Positions 23,949 through 31,336 of a DNA stretch of 39,275 nt are shown here, one piece after another (positions within the stretch are counted from its first letter, which is position 1; the number at the start of each line of letters is the position of its first letter). The stretch spans positions 1 through 39,275 of the forward strand of contig WOUR01000047.1 of NCBI GenBank assembly GCA_009772935.1. Reading direction: 5' to 3'. This DNA comes from Rhodospirillaceae bacterium (GTDB lineage: Bacteria; Pseudomonadota; Alphaproteobacteria; Reyranellales; Reyranellaceae). Made by a program: the position numbers and the translations under genes. A model generated the notes under the pieces. It was not told where the DNA came from. It made no database searches and saw only the letters and a program-made list of their open reading frames with translations.

Positions 23949-25154
23949 CTACGCCGCCCGTATCAACGCTGCAACGCCGGGCAGGGTCTTGCCTTCCATC
24001 CATTCGAGGAAGGCGCCGCCCGCCGTCGAGACATAGGAGAATCTCTCCTCGACGCCGGCCGCGGCCAGGGCGGCCACCGTGTCGCCGCCGCCGGCCACCG
24101 ACAGGAGCTTGCCCATGCCGGTCAGCCGGGCGACTTCCTGGGCCAGCGCCACCGTTCCGGTGTCGAACGGCTTGATCTCGAAGGCGCCGAGCGGGCCGTT
24201 CCAGACGACGGTCGAGCACTCGGCGAGCTCTTTCTGGTAGAGCGCGATCGTCTTGGGGCCGACATCGAGGATCATCTTGTCGTCGGGGCAGGCATCCGCA
24301 TCGACCACGACGTGCGGGGCGCCGGCCTTGAACTCGTCGGCCGCCATGACGTCGACCGGCAGCAGCACCTTGCACTTGGCGGCCTTGGCCTTCTCCAGGA
24401 TCTCGAGCGCCGTGGCGGCCAGATCCTTCTCGCACAGCGACTTGCCGACCCTGATCCCCTGCGCATGCATGAAGGTGTTGGCCATGCCGCCGCCGATGAT
24501 CAGCTTGTCGACCTTGCCGACGAGGTTGCCCAGCAGGTCGAGCTTGGTCGAGACCTTGGCGCCGCCGACGATGGCGCAGACCGGACGCTTCGGACTGCCC
24601 AGCGCCTTGTCGAGCGCTTCCAGCTCCTCCTGCATCAGGCGACCGGCGACCGCCGGCAGTCGGTTGGCGAGGCCCTCGGTCGAGGCATGCGCGCGATGCG
24701 CGGTCGAGAAGGCGTCGTTCACATAGACGTCGCCCAGCAGCGAGAGCTTGTCGATGAATCCCGCGTCGTTCTTCTCCTCTTCCTTGTGGAAGCGGAGATT
24801 CTCCAGCAGCAGCACGTCGCCGCCCTTCATGTTGCGCACGCCAGCTTCCGCCAGCGGGCCGATGCAGTCCTCGGCGAAGGCGACCGGCTTGCCCAGCGCC
24901 TTCTCCAGCGGCTCGACCAGTGGCCGCAAGGTCATCTCCGGCACGCGCTTGCCGTCGGGACGGCCGAAATGGCTGAGCACGATCACCTTCGCGCCCTTGG
25001 CCGCCAGCTCCCTGATAGTGGGCGCCGCGCGCTCGATGCGCGTGGCATCTGTCACCTTGCCGTTCTTCATCGGCACGTTGAGGTCGACGCGCACCAGCAC
25101 CCGCTTGCCGGACAGGTCGGCGGAATCGATCGTCTTGAAGGTCGTCTGCGGCAT
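23949..25154 (-). CDS. pgk: Phosphoglycerate kinase
   Basis: This glycolytic enzyme transfers phosphate between 1,3-bisphosphoglycerate and ADP. The 401-residue protein is full length. Motifs are GKRVLVRVDLNVPMKNGKVTD (about 16-36), VIVLSHFGRPDGKR, FSTAHRAHASTEGLA, AIVGGAKVSTKLDLL and the C-terminal SVAGGGDTVAALAAAGVEERF, which closes the nucleotide site. ATG 25154 has GAGAGAG upstream; the longer open frame overlaps the TusA-like gene and is rejected. No gap or tkt gene is adjacent. Confidence 0.98.
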   Translation of the reverse strand: MPQTTFKTIDSADLSGKRVLVRVDLNVPMKNGKVTDATRIERAAPTIRELAAKGAKVIVLSHFGRPDGKRVPEMTLRPLVEPLEKALGKPVAFAEDCIGPLAEAGVRNMKGGDVLLLENLRFHKEEEKNDAGFIDKLSLLGDVYVNDAFSTAHRAHASTEGLANRLPAVAGRLMQEELEALDKALGSPKRPVCAIVGGAKVSTKLDLLGNLVGKVDKLIIGGGMANTFMHAQGIRVGKSLCEKDLAATALEILEKAKAAKCKVLLPVDVMAADEFKAGAPHVVVDADACPDDKMILDVGPKTIALYQKELAECSTVVWNGPLGAFEIKPFDTGTVALAQEVARLTGMGKLLSVAGGGDTVAALAAAGVEERFSYVSTAGGAFLEWMEGKTLPGVAALIRAA

Positions 25155-25170
25155 GATCTCTCTCTTGTCT

Positions 25171-25198
25171 GTCGGACGGGCGTCGTCGGACGGGCGTC
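25171..25198. repeat. Tandem 14-base duplication
   Basis: GTCGGACGGGCGTC occurs twice head to tail (25171-25184 and 25185-25198) in the 59-bp gap between the TusA-like gene and pgk. The copies are identical, indicating a recent slippage event or an active variable site in the pgk leader. Confidence 0.8.
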
Positions 25199-25213
25199 TG
25201 GCGTTTCCGCCGT

Positions 25214-25441
25214 CTAGCGTTTCCGAATCACGAATACCAGCACCTCGCCCTCGCGCGTGGCGGAGACCAGCTCGTGTCCGGTCTGCCGGCAGAAGGCCGG
25301 GAAGTCGGCCTCGGCGGCGGGATCGGTCGCGCGCACGGTGAGCAGCCCGCCAAGGGCAAGCTCGCGCAGCTTGCGGTTGGCGCGCAGCACGGGCAATGGG
25401 CACAGCAGCCCGGTGGCGTCGTATTCCAGCGTCTCGGTCAT
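25214..25441 (-). CDS. TusA/SirA-like sulfur carrier protein
   Basis: The 75-residue protein has the family signature YDATGLLCPLPVLRANRKLREL, with the catalytic Cys in the CPLP motif at about residue 14, and a two-strand/helix remainder ending LVFVIRKR. TusA proteins relay sulfur as a persulfide for tRNA thiolation and cofactor synthesis. A longer open frame lies upstream but overlaps the protease gene; ATG 25441 overlaps the protease stop by four bases (ATGA), so the pair is translationally coupled. Confidence 0.93.
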   Translation of the reverse strand: MTETLEYDATGLLCPLPVLRANRKLRELALGGLLTVRATDPAAEADFPAFCRQTGHELVSATREGEVLVFVIRKR

Positions 25442-26250
25442 CGTGGTTTGTAGTACTGCATGGCTTCGGGCAGCCAGCGCCTGATATCGGCAATGCGCGT
25501 GCTGTCGGCAGGATGCGTGCTGAGCCATTCGGCCTGCCGCTTGCCGGAACTGGCGGCGCGCATGCGCTCCCACAGGCCGATCGCCTCGCGCGGATCGTAG
25601 CCGGCCATCGCCATCAGCACGAGGCCGATCCGGTCGGCTTCCGATTCCTGGGCGCGCGACATCGGCAGGATGTAGCCCACCGTGGCACCGGCGCCGACCG
25701 CGGCCATCATCGCGGGCAGGTAGGTGCGGCTGCGGCCGCTCACCGTCGCCGACAGGGCCACCGCCGCGGCGGCGGTGCCGACCGAGGCCACCATCTGGTC
25801 GCTCATGCGCTCGGCGCCGTGACGCGCCAGCGCGTGCGCCACCTCGTGGGCGATGACGACGGCCAGGCCGGCCTCGGTCTTCGTGATCGGCAACAGGCCC
25901 GTGTAGACCACGATCTTGCCGCCGGGCAGGCAGAAGGCATTCGGCTCATTCTTGTCGACGGTCTTGAATTCCCAGCGAAAGCGCGGCGCGCGCCACAGTT
26001 CCTGCGGCGGATGCTCGGCGGCGTTAGCGATGCGACGGCCGATCTTCTCGACCATGGCGTTGACCTGCGAGTCGCGCGACAGCGGCTCCTTGTTCAGCAC
26101 CTCGCGATAGGCCTGCAAGCCCATCTCCCGTTCCTCGTTCTCGCTCACCAGCATCATCTGGGACCGGCCGGAGACCGGGGCGGTTTCGCACGCAGCGAGC
26201 AGGGACGCGAGGCCGCACACGATCAGCAGGGAACGCAGGATGGGGTGCAT
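25438..26250 (-). CDS. M48-family zinc metalloprotease, lipoprotein
   Basis: The 270-residue protein has a lipoprotein signal peptide (MHPILRSLLIVCGLASLLAAC, lipid Cys21), so it is envelope-anchored. The peptidase M48 domain (about 60-260) carries the zinc site HEVAH at 135-139 and the third ligand E202 in SRAQESEADRIG. PNAFCLPGGKIVVYTGLL is the strand that precedes the helix. It resembles the periplasmic quality-control proteases LoiP/BepA, without the BepA repeat domain. It lies after hemC and overlaps the TusA-like gene by four bases. Confidence 0.93.
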   Translation of the reverse strand: MHPILRSLLIVCGLASLLAACETAPVSGRSQMMLVSENEEREMGLQAYREVLNKEPLSRDSQVNAMVEKIGRRIANAAEHPPQELWRAPRFRWEFKTVDKNEPNAFCLPGGKIVVYTGLLPITKTEAGLAVVIAHEVAHALARHGAERMSDQMVASVGTAAAAVALSATVSGRSRTYLPAMMAAVGAGATVGYILPMSRAQESEADRIGLVLMAMAGYDPREAIGLWERMRAASSGKRQAEWLSTHPADSTRIADIRRWLPEAMQYYKPR

Positions 26251-26293
26251 GGGGCGAAGTCTAGGGGCCCGTTCGCGCCCGGTCGAGGGTGCG

Positions 26294-27220
26294 TCAGTCG
26301 GCGAAGAAGCCCGGTCCGCCGCGTCGCTTCAGTTCTTCGCCGGCGTCGCGGCCGAGGGCGGCTGCGTCTGAAATCGAACCACGCCGCTCGGTTTCGATCA
26401 CGACCGAACCGTCAGGCCGCGCGATCAGGCCGCGCAGGTGAAGCTCGCCGTCGGTCAGGATCGCATGTCCGGCGATCGGCGTCCGACAGGATCCGTCGAG
26501 CACGAGCAGCATCGCATGCTCGGCGCGCACGCAGACGGCGGTGGCCTCGTGATCGATCGCTGCCAGCCAGCCACGCGTCTGGGCGTCATTCTCTCGCGCC
26601 TCGATGCACACCGCGCCCTGGCCGACGGCGGGCAGCATCTCGGCTTCCGGGATGGCCGTGCCGACACCGGTCTTGCCCAGCCGCTTCAGGCCGGCCAGCG
26701 CCAGGATCGTCGCCTGCACCGTGCCATCGGCGCGCCTGGCGAGGCGGGTGTCGACGTTGCCGCGCAGCGTGACGATGCGCAGGTCGGGCCGGCGATGCAG
26801 CAGCAGCGCCTTGCGACGCAGCGCCGACGTGCCGACGATGGCGCCCTGCGGCAAGTCGTCGATGCGCGCGCGGTCGCCGCCGATCAGCACGTCGCGCGCA
26901 TCCTCGCGCGGCAGGAAGGCCGCAATCGCCAGGCCGGGCGGCTGCGCCGTCGGCATGTCCTTCATGCTGTGGACCGCCGCATCGATGCGACCCTGCAGCA
27001 GGGCTTCCTCGATCTCCTTGACGAACAGTCCCTTGCCGCCGGCTTCGGAGAGCGGCCGGTCCTGGATCACGTCGCCCGTTGTCCGGATGGTCACGATCTC
27101 GATGGCGCCGGGGCCGGCGAGTGCTGGGACTGCCTTGGCGAGCGCATCGCGCACCAGGCCGGTCTGGGTGAGGGCGAGAGGGCTGCCGCGGGTGCCGAGC
27201 CGGAGGAGGGGGGCCGTCAT
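26294..27220 (-). CDS. hemC: Hydroxymethylbilane synthase (porphobilinogen deaminase)
   Basis: It joins four porphobilinogen units in heme synthesis. The 308-residue protein is full length. RLGTRGSPLALTQT is the N-terminal loop, VHSMKDMPT has the catalytic Asp, and GTSALRRKALLLHRRPDL and RGNVDTRL bind substrate carboxylates. VLDGSCRTPIAGHA holds the cysteine that carries the dipyrromethane cofactor. ATG 27220 was chosen; a 50-residue upstream extension is not conserved. It is divergent from the first oxygenase gene and, beyond it, tsaD. Confidence 0.97.
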   Translation of the reverse strand: MTAPLLRLGTRGSPLALTQTGLVRDALAKAVPALAGPGAIEIVTIRTTGDVIQDRPLSEAGGKGLFVKEIEEALLQGRIDAAVHSMKDMPTAQPPGLAIAAFLPREDARDVLIGGDRARIDDLPQGAIVGTSALRRKALLLHRRPDLRIVTLRGNVDTRLARRADGTVQATILALAGLKRLGKTGVGTAIPEAEMLPAVGQGAVCIEARENDAQTRGWLAAIDHEATAVCVRAEHAMLLVLDGSCRTPIAGHAILTDGELHLRGLIARPDGSVVIETERRGSISDAAALGRDAGEELKRRGGPGFFAD

Positions 27221-27342
27221 GCGCGCTGCTCTAGCGTAGCTCGCTCCGTCACGCCAGAAGCTGTGGTGCCGACAGGTCGCGGCCGGCGGCAGTTGCGGGG
27301 CACGGGGCCGGCAGGCAAGAAGACGGCGAACAGAGCGCGAGC

Positions 27343-27993
27343 ATGAGCCAGGATCTCGAAATCGTACCATTGTTTGCCACGCCGCTCGTCGTCCACGACG
27401 TGCCGGACGCGGCCGCCTTGAATGCCGACCTGCGACGGGTCATCGAGGCGCGCGAGAAGTCCCACCCCGGCACACAGGCTTCCAACGAAGGCGGTTGGCA
27501 GTCGACCTGGGACATGGAGCGCTGGGGCGGCGTGCCGGCGCTGAAGCTGCTGGCCATCGCCCGCAACACTGCCAATCGCGTGACGATCGACCGCTCGGGC
27601 AACGCCGGCGGAGGCCCCCATCCCGGCGTGTTCGCCGTGACCTGGCGCGCCAACATGTGGGCCAACGTCAATCGCAGCGGCCACGGCAACCTGCCCCACA
27701 CGCATCCCGGCGCCTTCTGGTCCGGAGTCTACTATGTCGACGACGGCGGCATCGCCGCCGATCCGTCGCTGGGCGGGGCGCTCGAATTCCTCGATCCGCG
27801 CGGGGCAGGCCCGGTGATGTATGCGCCGCATCTCGGCTTCGCGATGAAGGGCGGCCTGTCGGGCGGCGCCAACGAGGTCCTGCAGCCGAAGGCCGGCCGG
27901 ATGGTCCTGTTTCCCTCGTGGCTGCTGCATCAGGTGCGCCACTATCGCGGGACGGCCGAACGCATCTCGATCGCGTTCAACCTGAACCTCTAG
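27343..27993 (+). CDS. Putative 2OG-Fe(II) oxygenase, TIGR02466 family (paralog 1)
   Basis: The 216-residue protein starts with IVPLFATPLVVHDV, as usual for this family. The core is NMWANVNRSGHGNLPHTHPG, then FWSGVYYVDDGG, LEFLDPRG, MVLFPSWLLHQVRHYRG and ERISIAFNLNL. HTHPG, the late LHQV and the final Arg fit the metal and 2-oxoglutarate positions of a double-stranded beta-helix oxygenase (2OG-FeII_Oxy_5). The substrate is unknown. It sits between hemC and tsaD and is about two-thirds identical by eye to the second copy at 29271. A glycine-rich insertion after RSGN separates the two. Confidence 0.85.
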   Translation: MSQDLEIVPLFATPLVVHDVPDAAALNADLRRVIEAREKSHPGTQASNEGGWQSTWDMERWGGVPALKLLAIARNTANRVTIDRSGNAGGGPHPGVFAVTWRANMWANVNRSGHGNLPHTHPGAFWSGVYYVDDGGIAADPSLGGALEFLDPRGAGPVMYAPHLGFAMKGGLSGGANEVLQPKAGRMVLFPSWLLHQVRHYRGTAERISIAFNLNL

Positions 27994-28012
27994 AGTCGTC
28001 CCAACACAACTA

Positions 28013-28081
28013 CCTCACCCAGAGGAGCGCTCCCTCTCGAATACCTCGGGGTAAACTCCGGAGCGCGTCTCGAAGGGTGGG
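28013..28081. repeat. REP-like repeat, family A, long variant
   Basis: The left end CCTCACCCAGAGGAGCGCTCC and the right end GGAGCGC-GTCTCGAAGGGTGGG match the family A ends at 6241-6285. A longer middle segment contains an eight-base palindromic pairing of GCGCTCC with GGAGCGC. It lies in the gap after the first oxygenase gene. Confidence 0.65.
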
Positions 28082-28101
28082 AACGCGCACCTTGCCTGTT
28101 G

Positions 28102-28143
28102 CCCATCCTTCGAGACGGCGCTTGGCGCCTCCTCAGGATGAGG
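28102..28143. repeat. REP-like repeat, family A, inverted copy
   Basis: Read on the minus strand this is CCTCATCCTGAGGAGG-CGCCAAGCGCCG-TCTCGAAGGATGGG, nearly the same as the copy at 6241-6285, with a different inner hairpin (GGCGC-CAA-GCGCC). It is inverted relative to its neighbour at 28013-28081, giving a paired arrangement like the BIME elements of enterobacteria. Confidence 0.8.
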
Positions 28144-28223
28144 AGGTGGGCGGGACAGAAGGACATCGATGGGTGCGGAGGAGCTGTCTGGCGCCCCGGC
28201 GCGTGGGTCGCTAGAAGTCCCGC

Positions 28224-29261
28224 ATGCGCGTGTTGGGCATCGAAACAAGCTGTGACGAGACCGCCGTCGCCGTGGTCGAAGGCGCGGCGGAGACGCAGCC
28301 GGTCGGCCGGATCCTGTCCAACACGGTCTACAGCCAGCTGACCGAGCATCGTCGGTTCGGCGGCGTGGTGCCCGAAATCGCCGCGCGCGCGCATCTCGAG
28401 CGCATCGACGGGCTGGTCGCCCAGGCGCTGGACGATGCCGGCATGGAACTCGCCGAGCTCGACGCCATTGCCGCGACCGGCGGGCCGGGGCTGATCGGCG
28501 GCGTGATGGTCGGCGTCATGACGGCCAAGGCGCTGGCCTTCGCGCACGACAAGCCGTTCATCGCGGTCAATCACCTCGAGGGTCATGCACTGTCCGTGCG
28601 GCTGACCGAGCCGGTCGAGTTTCCCTACCTGCTGCTGCTGGTGTCGGGCGGCCACTGCCAGCTCCTCACGGTTCGCGGTCCCGGCGAGTTCACGCGGCTG
28701 GGCACGACCATCGACGATGCCGCCGGCGAATGCTTCGACAAGACCGCCAAGCTGCTGGGACTGGGGTTCCCCGGCGGACCGGCCGTCGAGAAAGCGGCGG
28801 TCGGCGGCGATCCAAAACGCTTCGCGTTGCCGCGTCCGATGTGGCGCAAGCCCGGCTGCGACTTCTCCTTTTCCGGCCTCAAGACCGCGGTGCGCCAGAC
28901 GGTCGAGAAGCTGCCCGCCGACGATCCGCGCGCCGTCGCCGATCTCTGCGCTTCGTTCCAGCGCACGGTGGGCGACGTCTTCGCCGACCGCTGCGCCAAC
29001 GCGCTGGCGCGGGCGCCGTCGTCGACGCTCGTGGTGGCCGGGGGCGTCGCGGCCAATGTTTACTTGCGCGGGCGGCTCGAAGAGGTCGCGGCGGCGCATG
29101 GCGCCAGGCTGGTCGCCCCGCCGGTCAGGCTCTGCACCGACAACGGTGCCATGATCGCCTGGGCCGGCGTCGAACGGCTGCGTCTCGGCCAGGTCGATGC
29201 GCTCGATTTCCGTCCCCGGCCACGCTGGCCGCTCGATCCCGCCGCCGCCAATCGGATGTAG
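28224..29261 (+). CDS. tsaD: tRNA threonylcarbamoyladenosine synthase subunit TsaD
   Basis: It transfers the threonylcarbamoyl group to A37 of ANN-decoding tRNAs, working with TsaB and TsaE. The 345-residue ASKHA-fold protein starts VLGIETSCDETAVAVVEG. Metal ligands lie in NHLEGHALSVRL (about 110-121), and LLLLVSGGHCQLL, DDAAGECFDKTAKLLGLGFPGG, FSGLKTAVRQ and VAGGVAANVYLRGRL build the nucleotide site. It is full length. Family A repeats stand before it and a second oxygenase follows nine bases after its stop. Confidence 0.98.
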   Translation: MRVLGIETSCDETAVAVVEGAAETQPVGRILSNTVYSQLTEHRRFGGVVPEIAARAHLERIDGLVAQALDDAGMELAELDAIAATGGPGLIGGVMVGVMTAKALAFAHDKPFIAVNHLEGHALSVRLTEPVEFPYLLLLVSGGHCQLLTVRGPGEFTRLGTTIDDAAGECFDKTAKLLGLGFPGGPAVEKAAVGGDPKRFALPRPMWRKPGCDFSFSGLKTAVRQTVEKLPADDPRAVADLCASFQRTVGDVFADRCANALARAPSSTLVVAGGVAANVYLRGRLEEVAAAHGARLVAPPVRLCTDNGAMIAWAGVERLRLGQVDALDFRPRPRWPLDPAAANRM

Positions 29262-29270
29262 AGTGCCGCC

Positions 29271-29906
29271 ATGAGCCAGGTCCCGCCCGCCTTCGACACC
29301 GTCCCCGCCTTCGCGACGCCGATCCTGATCGCCGATCTGCCGGACGGTCCGCAGCTCAACGCTGCGCTGATCCCGATCCTGGCCAAGCGCGAGGCCGAAC
29401 AGGAAAATGAGCCGCACAGCACGCTCGGCGGCTGGCAATCGACCTGGGATCTCGACAAGTGGGCGGGCGTTCCGGCGATCAAGCTGCTGGCGATCGCGCG
29501 CAACATCGCCAACCGCAGCACCAGCGATCGCGAGGGCAACGCGGTCACCATCGCGTGGAAGGCCAACATCTGGGCCAACATCAACCGCGGCGGTCACGGC
29601 AACGAATTCCATTCCCATCCCGGCAGCTACTGGTCGGGCGTCTACTATGTCGACGATGGCGGCATCTCGGCCGATCCGTCGCTGGGCGGCGAGCTCGAGT
29701 TCATGGATCCGCGCGGGCCGGCGCCGGCGATGTATGCGCCCTATCTGGCCTTCAGCCTGCCCGGCGGCCTGTCGGTCGGCACCAACCAGACGATCTCGCC
29801 GCGGTCCGGCCGGCTGGTGATGTTCCCGTCCTGGGTGCTGCACCAGGTGCGGCCCTATCGCGGTACCGCCCAGCGCATCTCCATCGCCTTCAATCTCAGC
29901 CTGTGA
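29271..29906 (+). CDS. Putative 2OG-Fe(II) oxygenase, TIGR02466 family (paralog 2)
   Basis: The 211-residue protein shares the architecture of the copy at 27343: FDTVPAFATPILIADL, then GGWQSTWDLDKW, NIWANINRGGHGNEFHSHPG, YWSGVYYVDDGG, LEFMDPRG, LVMFPSWVLHQVRPYRG and QRISIAFNLSL. The putative Fe ligands (His in HSHPG and LHQV) and 2-oxoglutarate-binding Arg are kept. It lacks the glycine-rich insertion of paralog 1. Its stop overlaps the gpsA start by four bases (GTGA), so it is translated with gpsA. The substrate is unknown. Confidence 0.85.
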   Translation: MSQVPPAFDTVPAFATPILIADLPDGPQLNAALIPILAKREAEQENEPHSTLGGWQSTWDLDKWAGVPAIKLLAIARNIANRSTSDREGNAVTIAWKANIWANINRGGHGNEFHSHPGSYWSGVYYVDDGGISADPSLGGELEFMDPRGPAPAMYAPYLAFSLPGGLSVGTNQTISPRSGRLVMFPSWVLHQVRPYRGTAQRISIAFNLSL

Positions 29907-30892
29907 CGGAGATCGCCCATATCGGCGTCGTGGGCGGCGGCGCCTGGGGAACGGCGCTGGCCTGTCTCGGACGCCGCGCCGGTCGCAAGGTGACCCTTTG
30001 GTCGCGCGATCGCAGTGTTTCGGCGGCGATCGCGCATGACCGTCGCAACGAGATCTATCTGCCGGGACAATCGCTCGACGCCGGCATCGAAGCGGCAACG
30101 GAGCTCGACGCACTCGCCGGCTGCGATGCCATTCTCCTCGTCTGTCCGGCCCAGGCGTTGCGCACCGTGGCGCACGGCCTGCCGGGCAGCGGCCCCGTCG
30201 TGATCTGCGCCAAGGGCATCGAGGCCACGACGGGCCTGCTGATGCCCGAGGTGCTGGCCGAGGTGCTGCCGGACCGGGCCATCGCCATGCTTTCGGGCCC
30301 GAGCTTCGCAGAGGAAGCCGTGCAGGGCCTGCCGACGGCGGTCAGCATCGCCACCGCCGATGCCGCCCTCGGGCGCGACCTCGCGGCCTCGCTCGCCGCC
30401 GGCATGTTCCGGCCCTACTGGACCGACGATGTGGTGGGCGTCTCGCTGGGCGGCGCGGTGAAGAACGTGCTGGCGATCGCGGCCGGCATCGTCGAGGGCC
30501 GCGGCCTCGGCCACAACGCCGCCGCCGCACTCATCACGCGTGGCTTCGCCGAAATGGCGCGGCTGGGGCTCGCCCTGGGCGCCCATCTCGAAACGCTGAC
30601 GGGGCTGAGCGGATTGGGCGATCTCGTGCTCACCTGCCAGGGGCCGTTGTCGCGCAACCGCTCGCTCGGCGCCGCGCTCGGCAAGGGCATGTCGTACGAC
30701 ACCTACATGCAGGGCAGGCGGCAGGTGGTCGAAGGCGCGGCGACGGCGCCGGCGGTCCTCGAACGGGCCGCGAAACTCGGCATCGAGATGCCGATCTGCG
30801 CCGCCGTCGATGCTATCCTGCATCGCGGTGCGGACCTCGACGAATCGATCCGCGCCCTGCTGGCGCGGCCGCTGCGGCGCGAAGGCAAGTAG
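29903..30892 (+). CDS. gpsA: NAD(P)-dependent glycerol-3-phosphate dehydrogenase
   Basis: It reduces dihydroxyacetone phosphate to glycerol-3-phosphate for phospholipid synthesis. The 329-residue protein has the dinucleotide loop IGVVGGGAWGTALACLGR (about 6-23), ILLVCPAQALR, VVICAKGIE and AMLSGPSFAEEA. The catalytic Lys lies in SLGGAVKNVLAIAAGIVEG, and GLSGLGDLVLTC and GAATAPAVL mark the C domain. GTG 29903 was chosen because it follows the oxygenase stop; the longer frame is non-homologous. EVE follows 17 bp later. Confidence 0.97.
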   Translation: MTEIAHIGVVGGGAWGTALACLGRRAGRKVTLWSRDRSVSAAIAHDRRNEIYLPGQSLDAGIEAATELDALAGCDAILLVCPAQALRTVAHGLPGSGPVVICAKGIEATTGLLMPEVLAEVLPDRAIAMLSGPSFAEEAVQGLPTAVSIATADAALGRDLAASLAAGMFRPYWTDDVVGVSLGGAVKNVLAIAAGIVEGRGLGHNAAAALITRGFAEMARLGLALGAHLETLTGLSGLGDLVLTCQGPLSRNRSLGAALGKGMSYDTYMQGRRQVVEGAATAPAVLERAAKLGIEMPICAAVDAILHRGADLDESIRALLARPLRREGK

Positions 30893-30909
30893 GAGCAGGG
30901 GGAAACGAC

Positions 30910-31314
30910 ATGGCGTACTGGCTCATCAAGTCCGAGCCTTCGGTCTATTCCTGGACGCAGTTCGTGAAGGACGGGCAGACCTCCTGGACGGGCGTGCGCA
31001 ATGCCCAGGCCGCGATCAATCTCAAGGCGATGAAGCCCGGCGACCGCTGCTTCTTCTACCATTCCAACGAGGGCAAGGAGATCGTGGGCATCGCCGAGGT
31101 CGTGAAGCCCGCCTATCCCGATCCCACCGACACGGCGGGCAAGGCCGTCACCGTCGACGTGAGGCCGGTCGGCCCCGTGAAGACGCCGGTGACGCTGGCC
31201 GCGATCAAGGCCGATCCCAAGCTCGCGGATTTCGGCCTGGTGCGTCAGTCGCGCCTCTCGGTGGTGCCGGTGTCCGCCGAGCAGTGGAAGATGATCGAGA
31301 AGATGGCGAAGTAG
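30910..31314 (+). CDS. EVE domain-containing protein
   Basis: The 134-residue protein is a single EVE domain (PUA-like fold): WLIKSEPSVYSWTQF at the start, TSWTGVRNAQAAINLK (about 29-44), GDRCFFYHSNEGKEIVGIAEV and LSVVPVSAEQWKMIEKM at the end. EVE proteins bind modified bases in DNA or RNA and often lie near RNA-modification genes; here tsaD is three genes upstream. AGCAGGGGGAAACGAC supplies the ribosome-binding site. The role is inferred from the family only. Confidence 0.93.
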   Translation: MAYWLIKSEPSVYSWTQFVKDGQTSWTGVRNAQAAINLKAMKPGDRCFFYHSNEGKEIVGIAEVVKPAYPDPTDTAGKAVTVDVRPVGPVKTPVTLAAIKADPKLADFGLVRQSRLSVVPVSAEQWKMIEKMAK

Positions 31315-31336
31315 TCGCTTCGTCAGCAGTCCCGTC

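Noticed and set aside
25155..25493. N-terminal extension of pgk
   Set aside because: It is opposite to the TusA-like gene and the tandem repeat; PGK normally begins near residue 1 of the chosen start.
29459..29902. N-terminal extension of gpsA
   Set aside because: It lies inside the oxygenase gene in another frame; the dinucleotide loop begins right after GTG 29903.
27990..30113. 707-codon minus-strand frame over tsaD and the second oxygenase
   Set aside because: It is opposite conserved genes, runs through the intergenic repeats, and has no recognisable domain.
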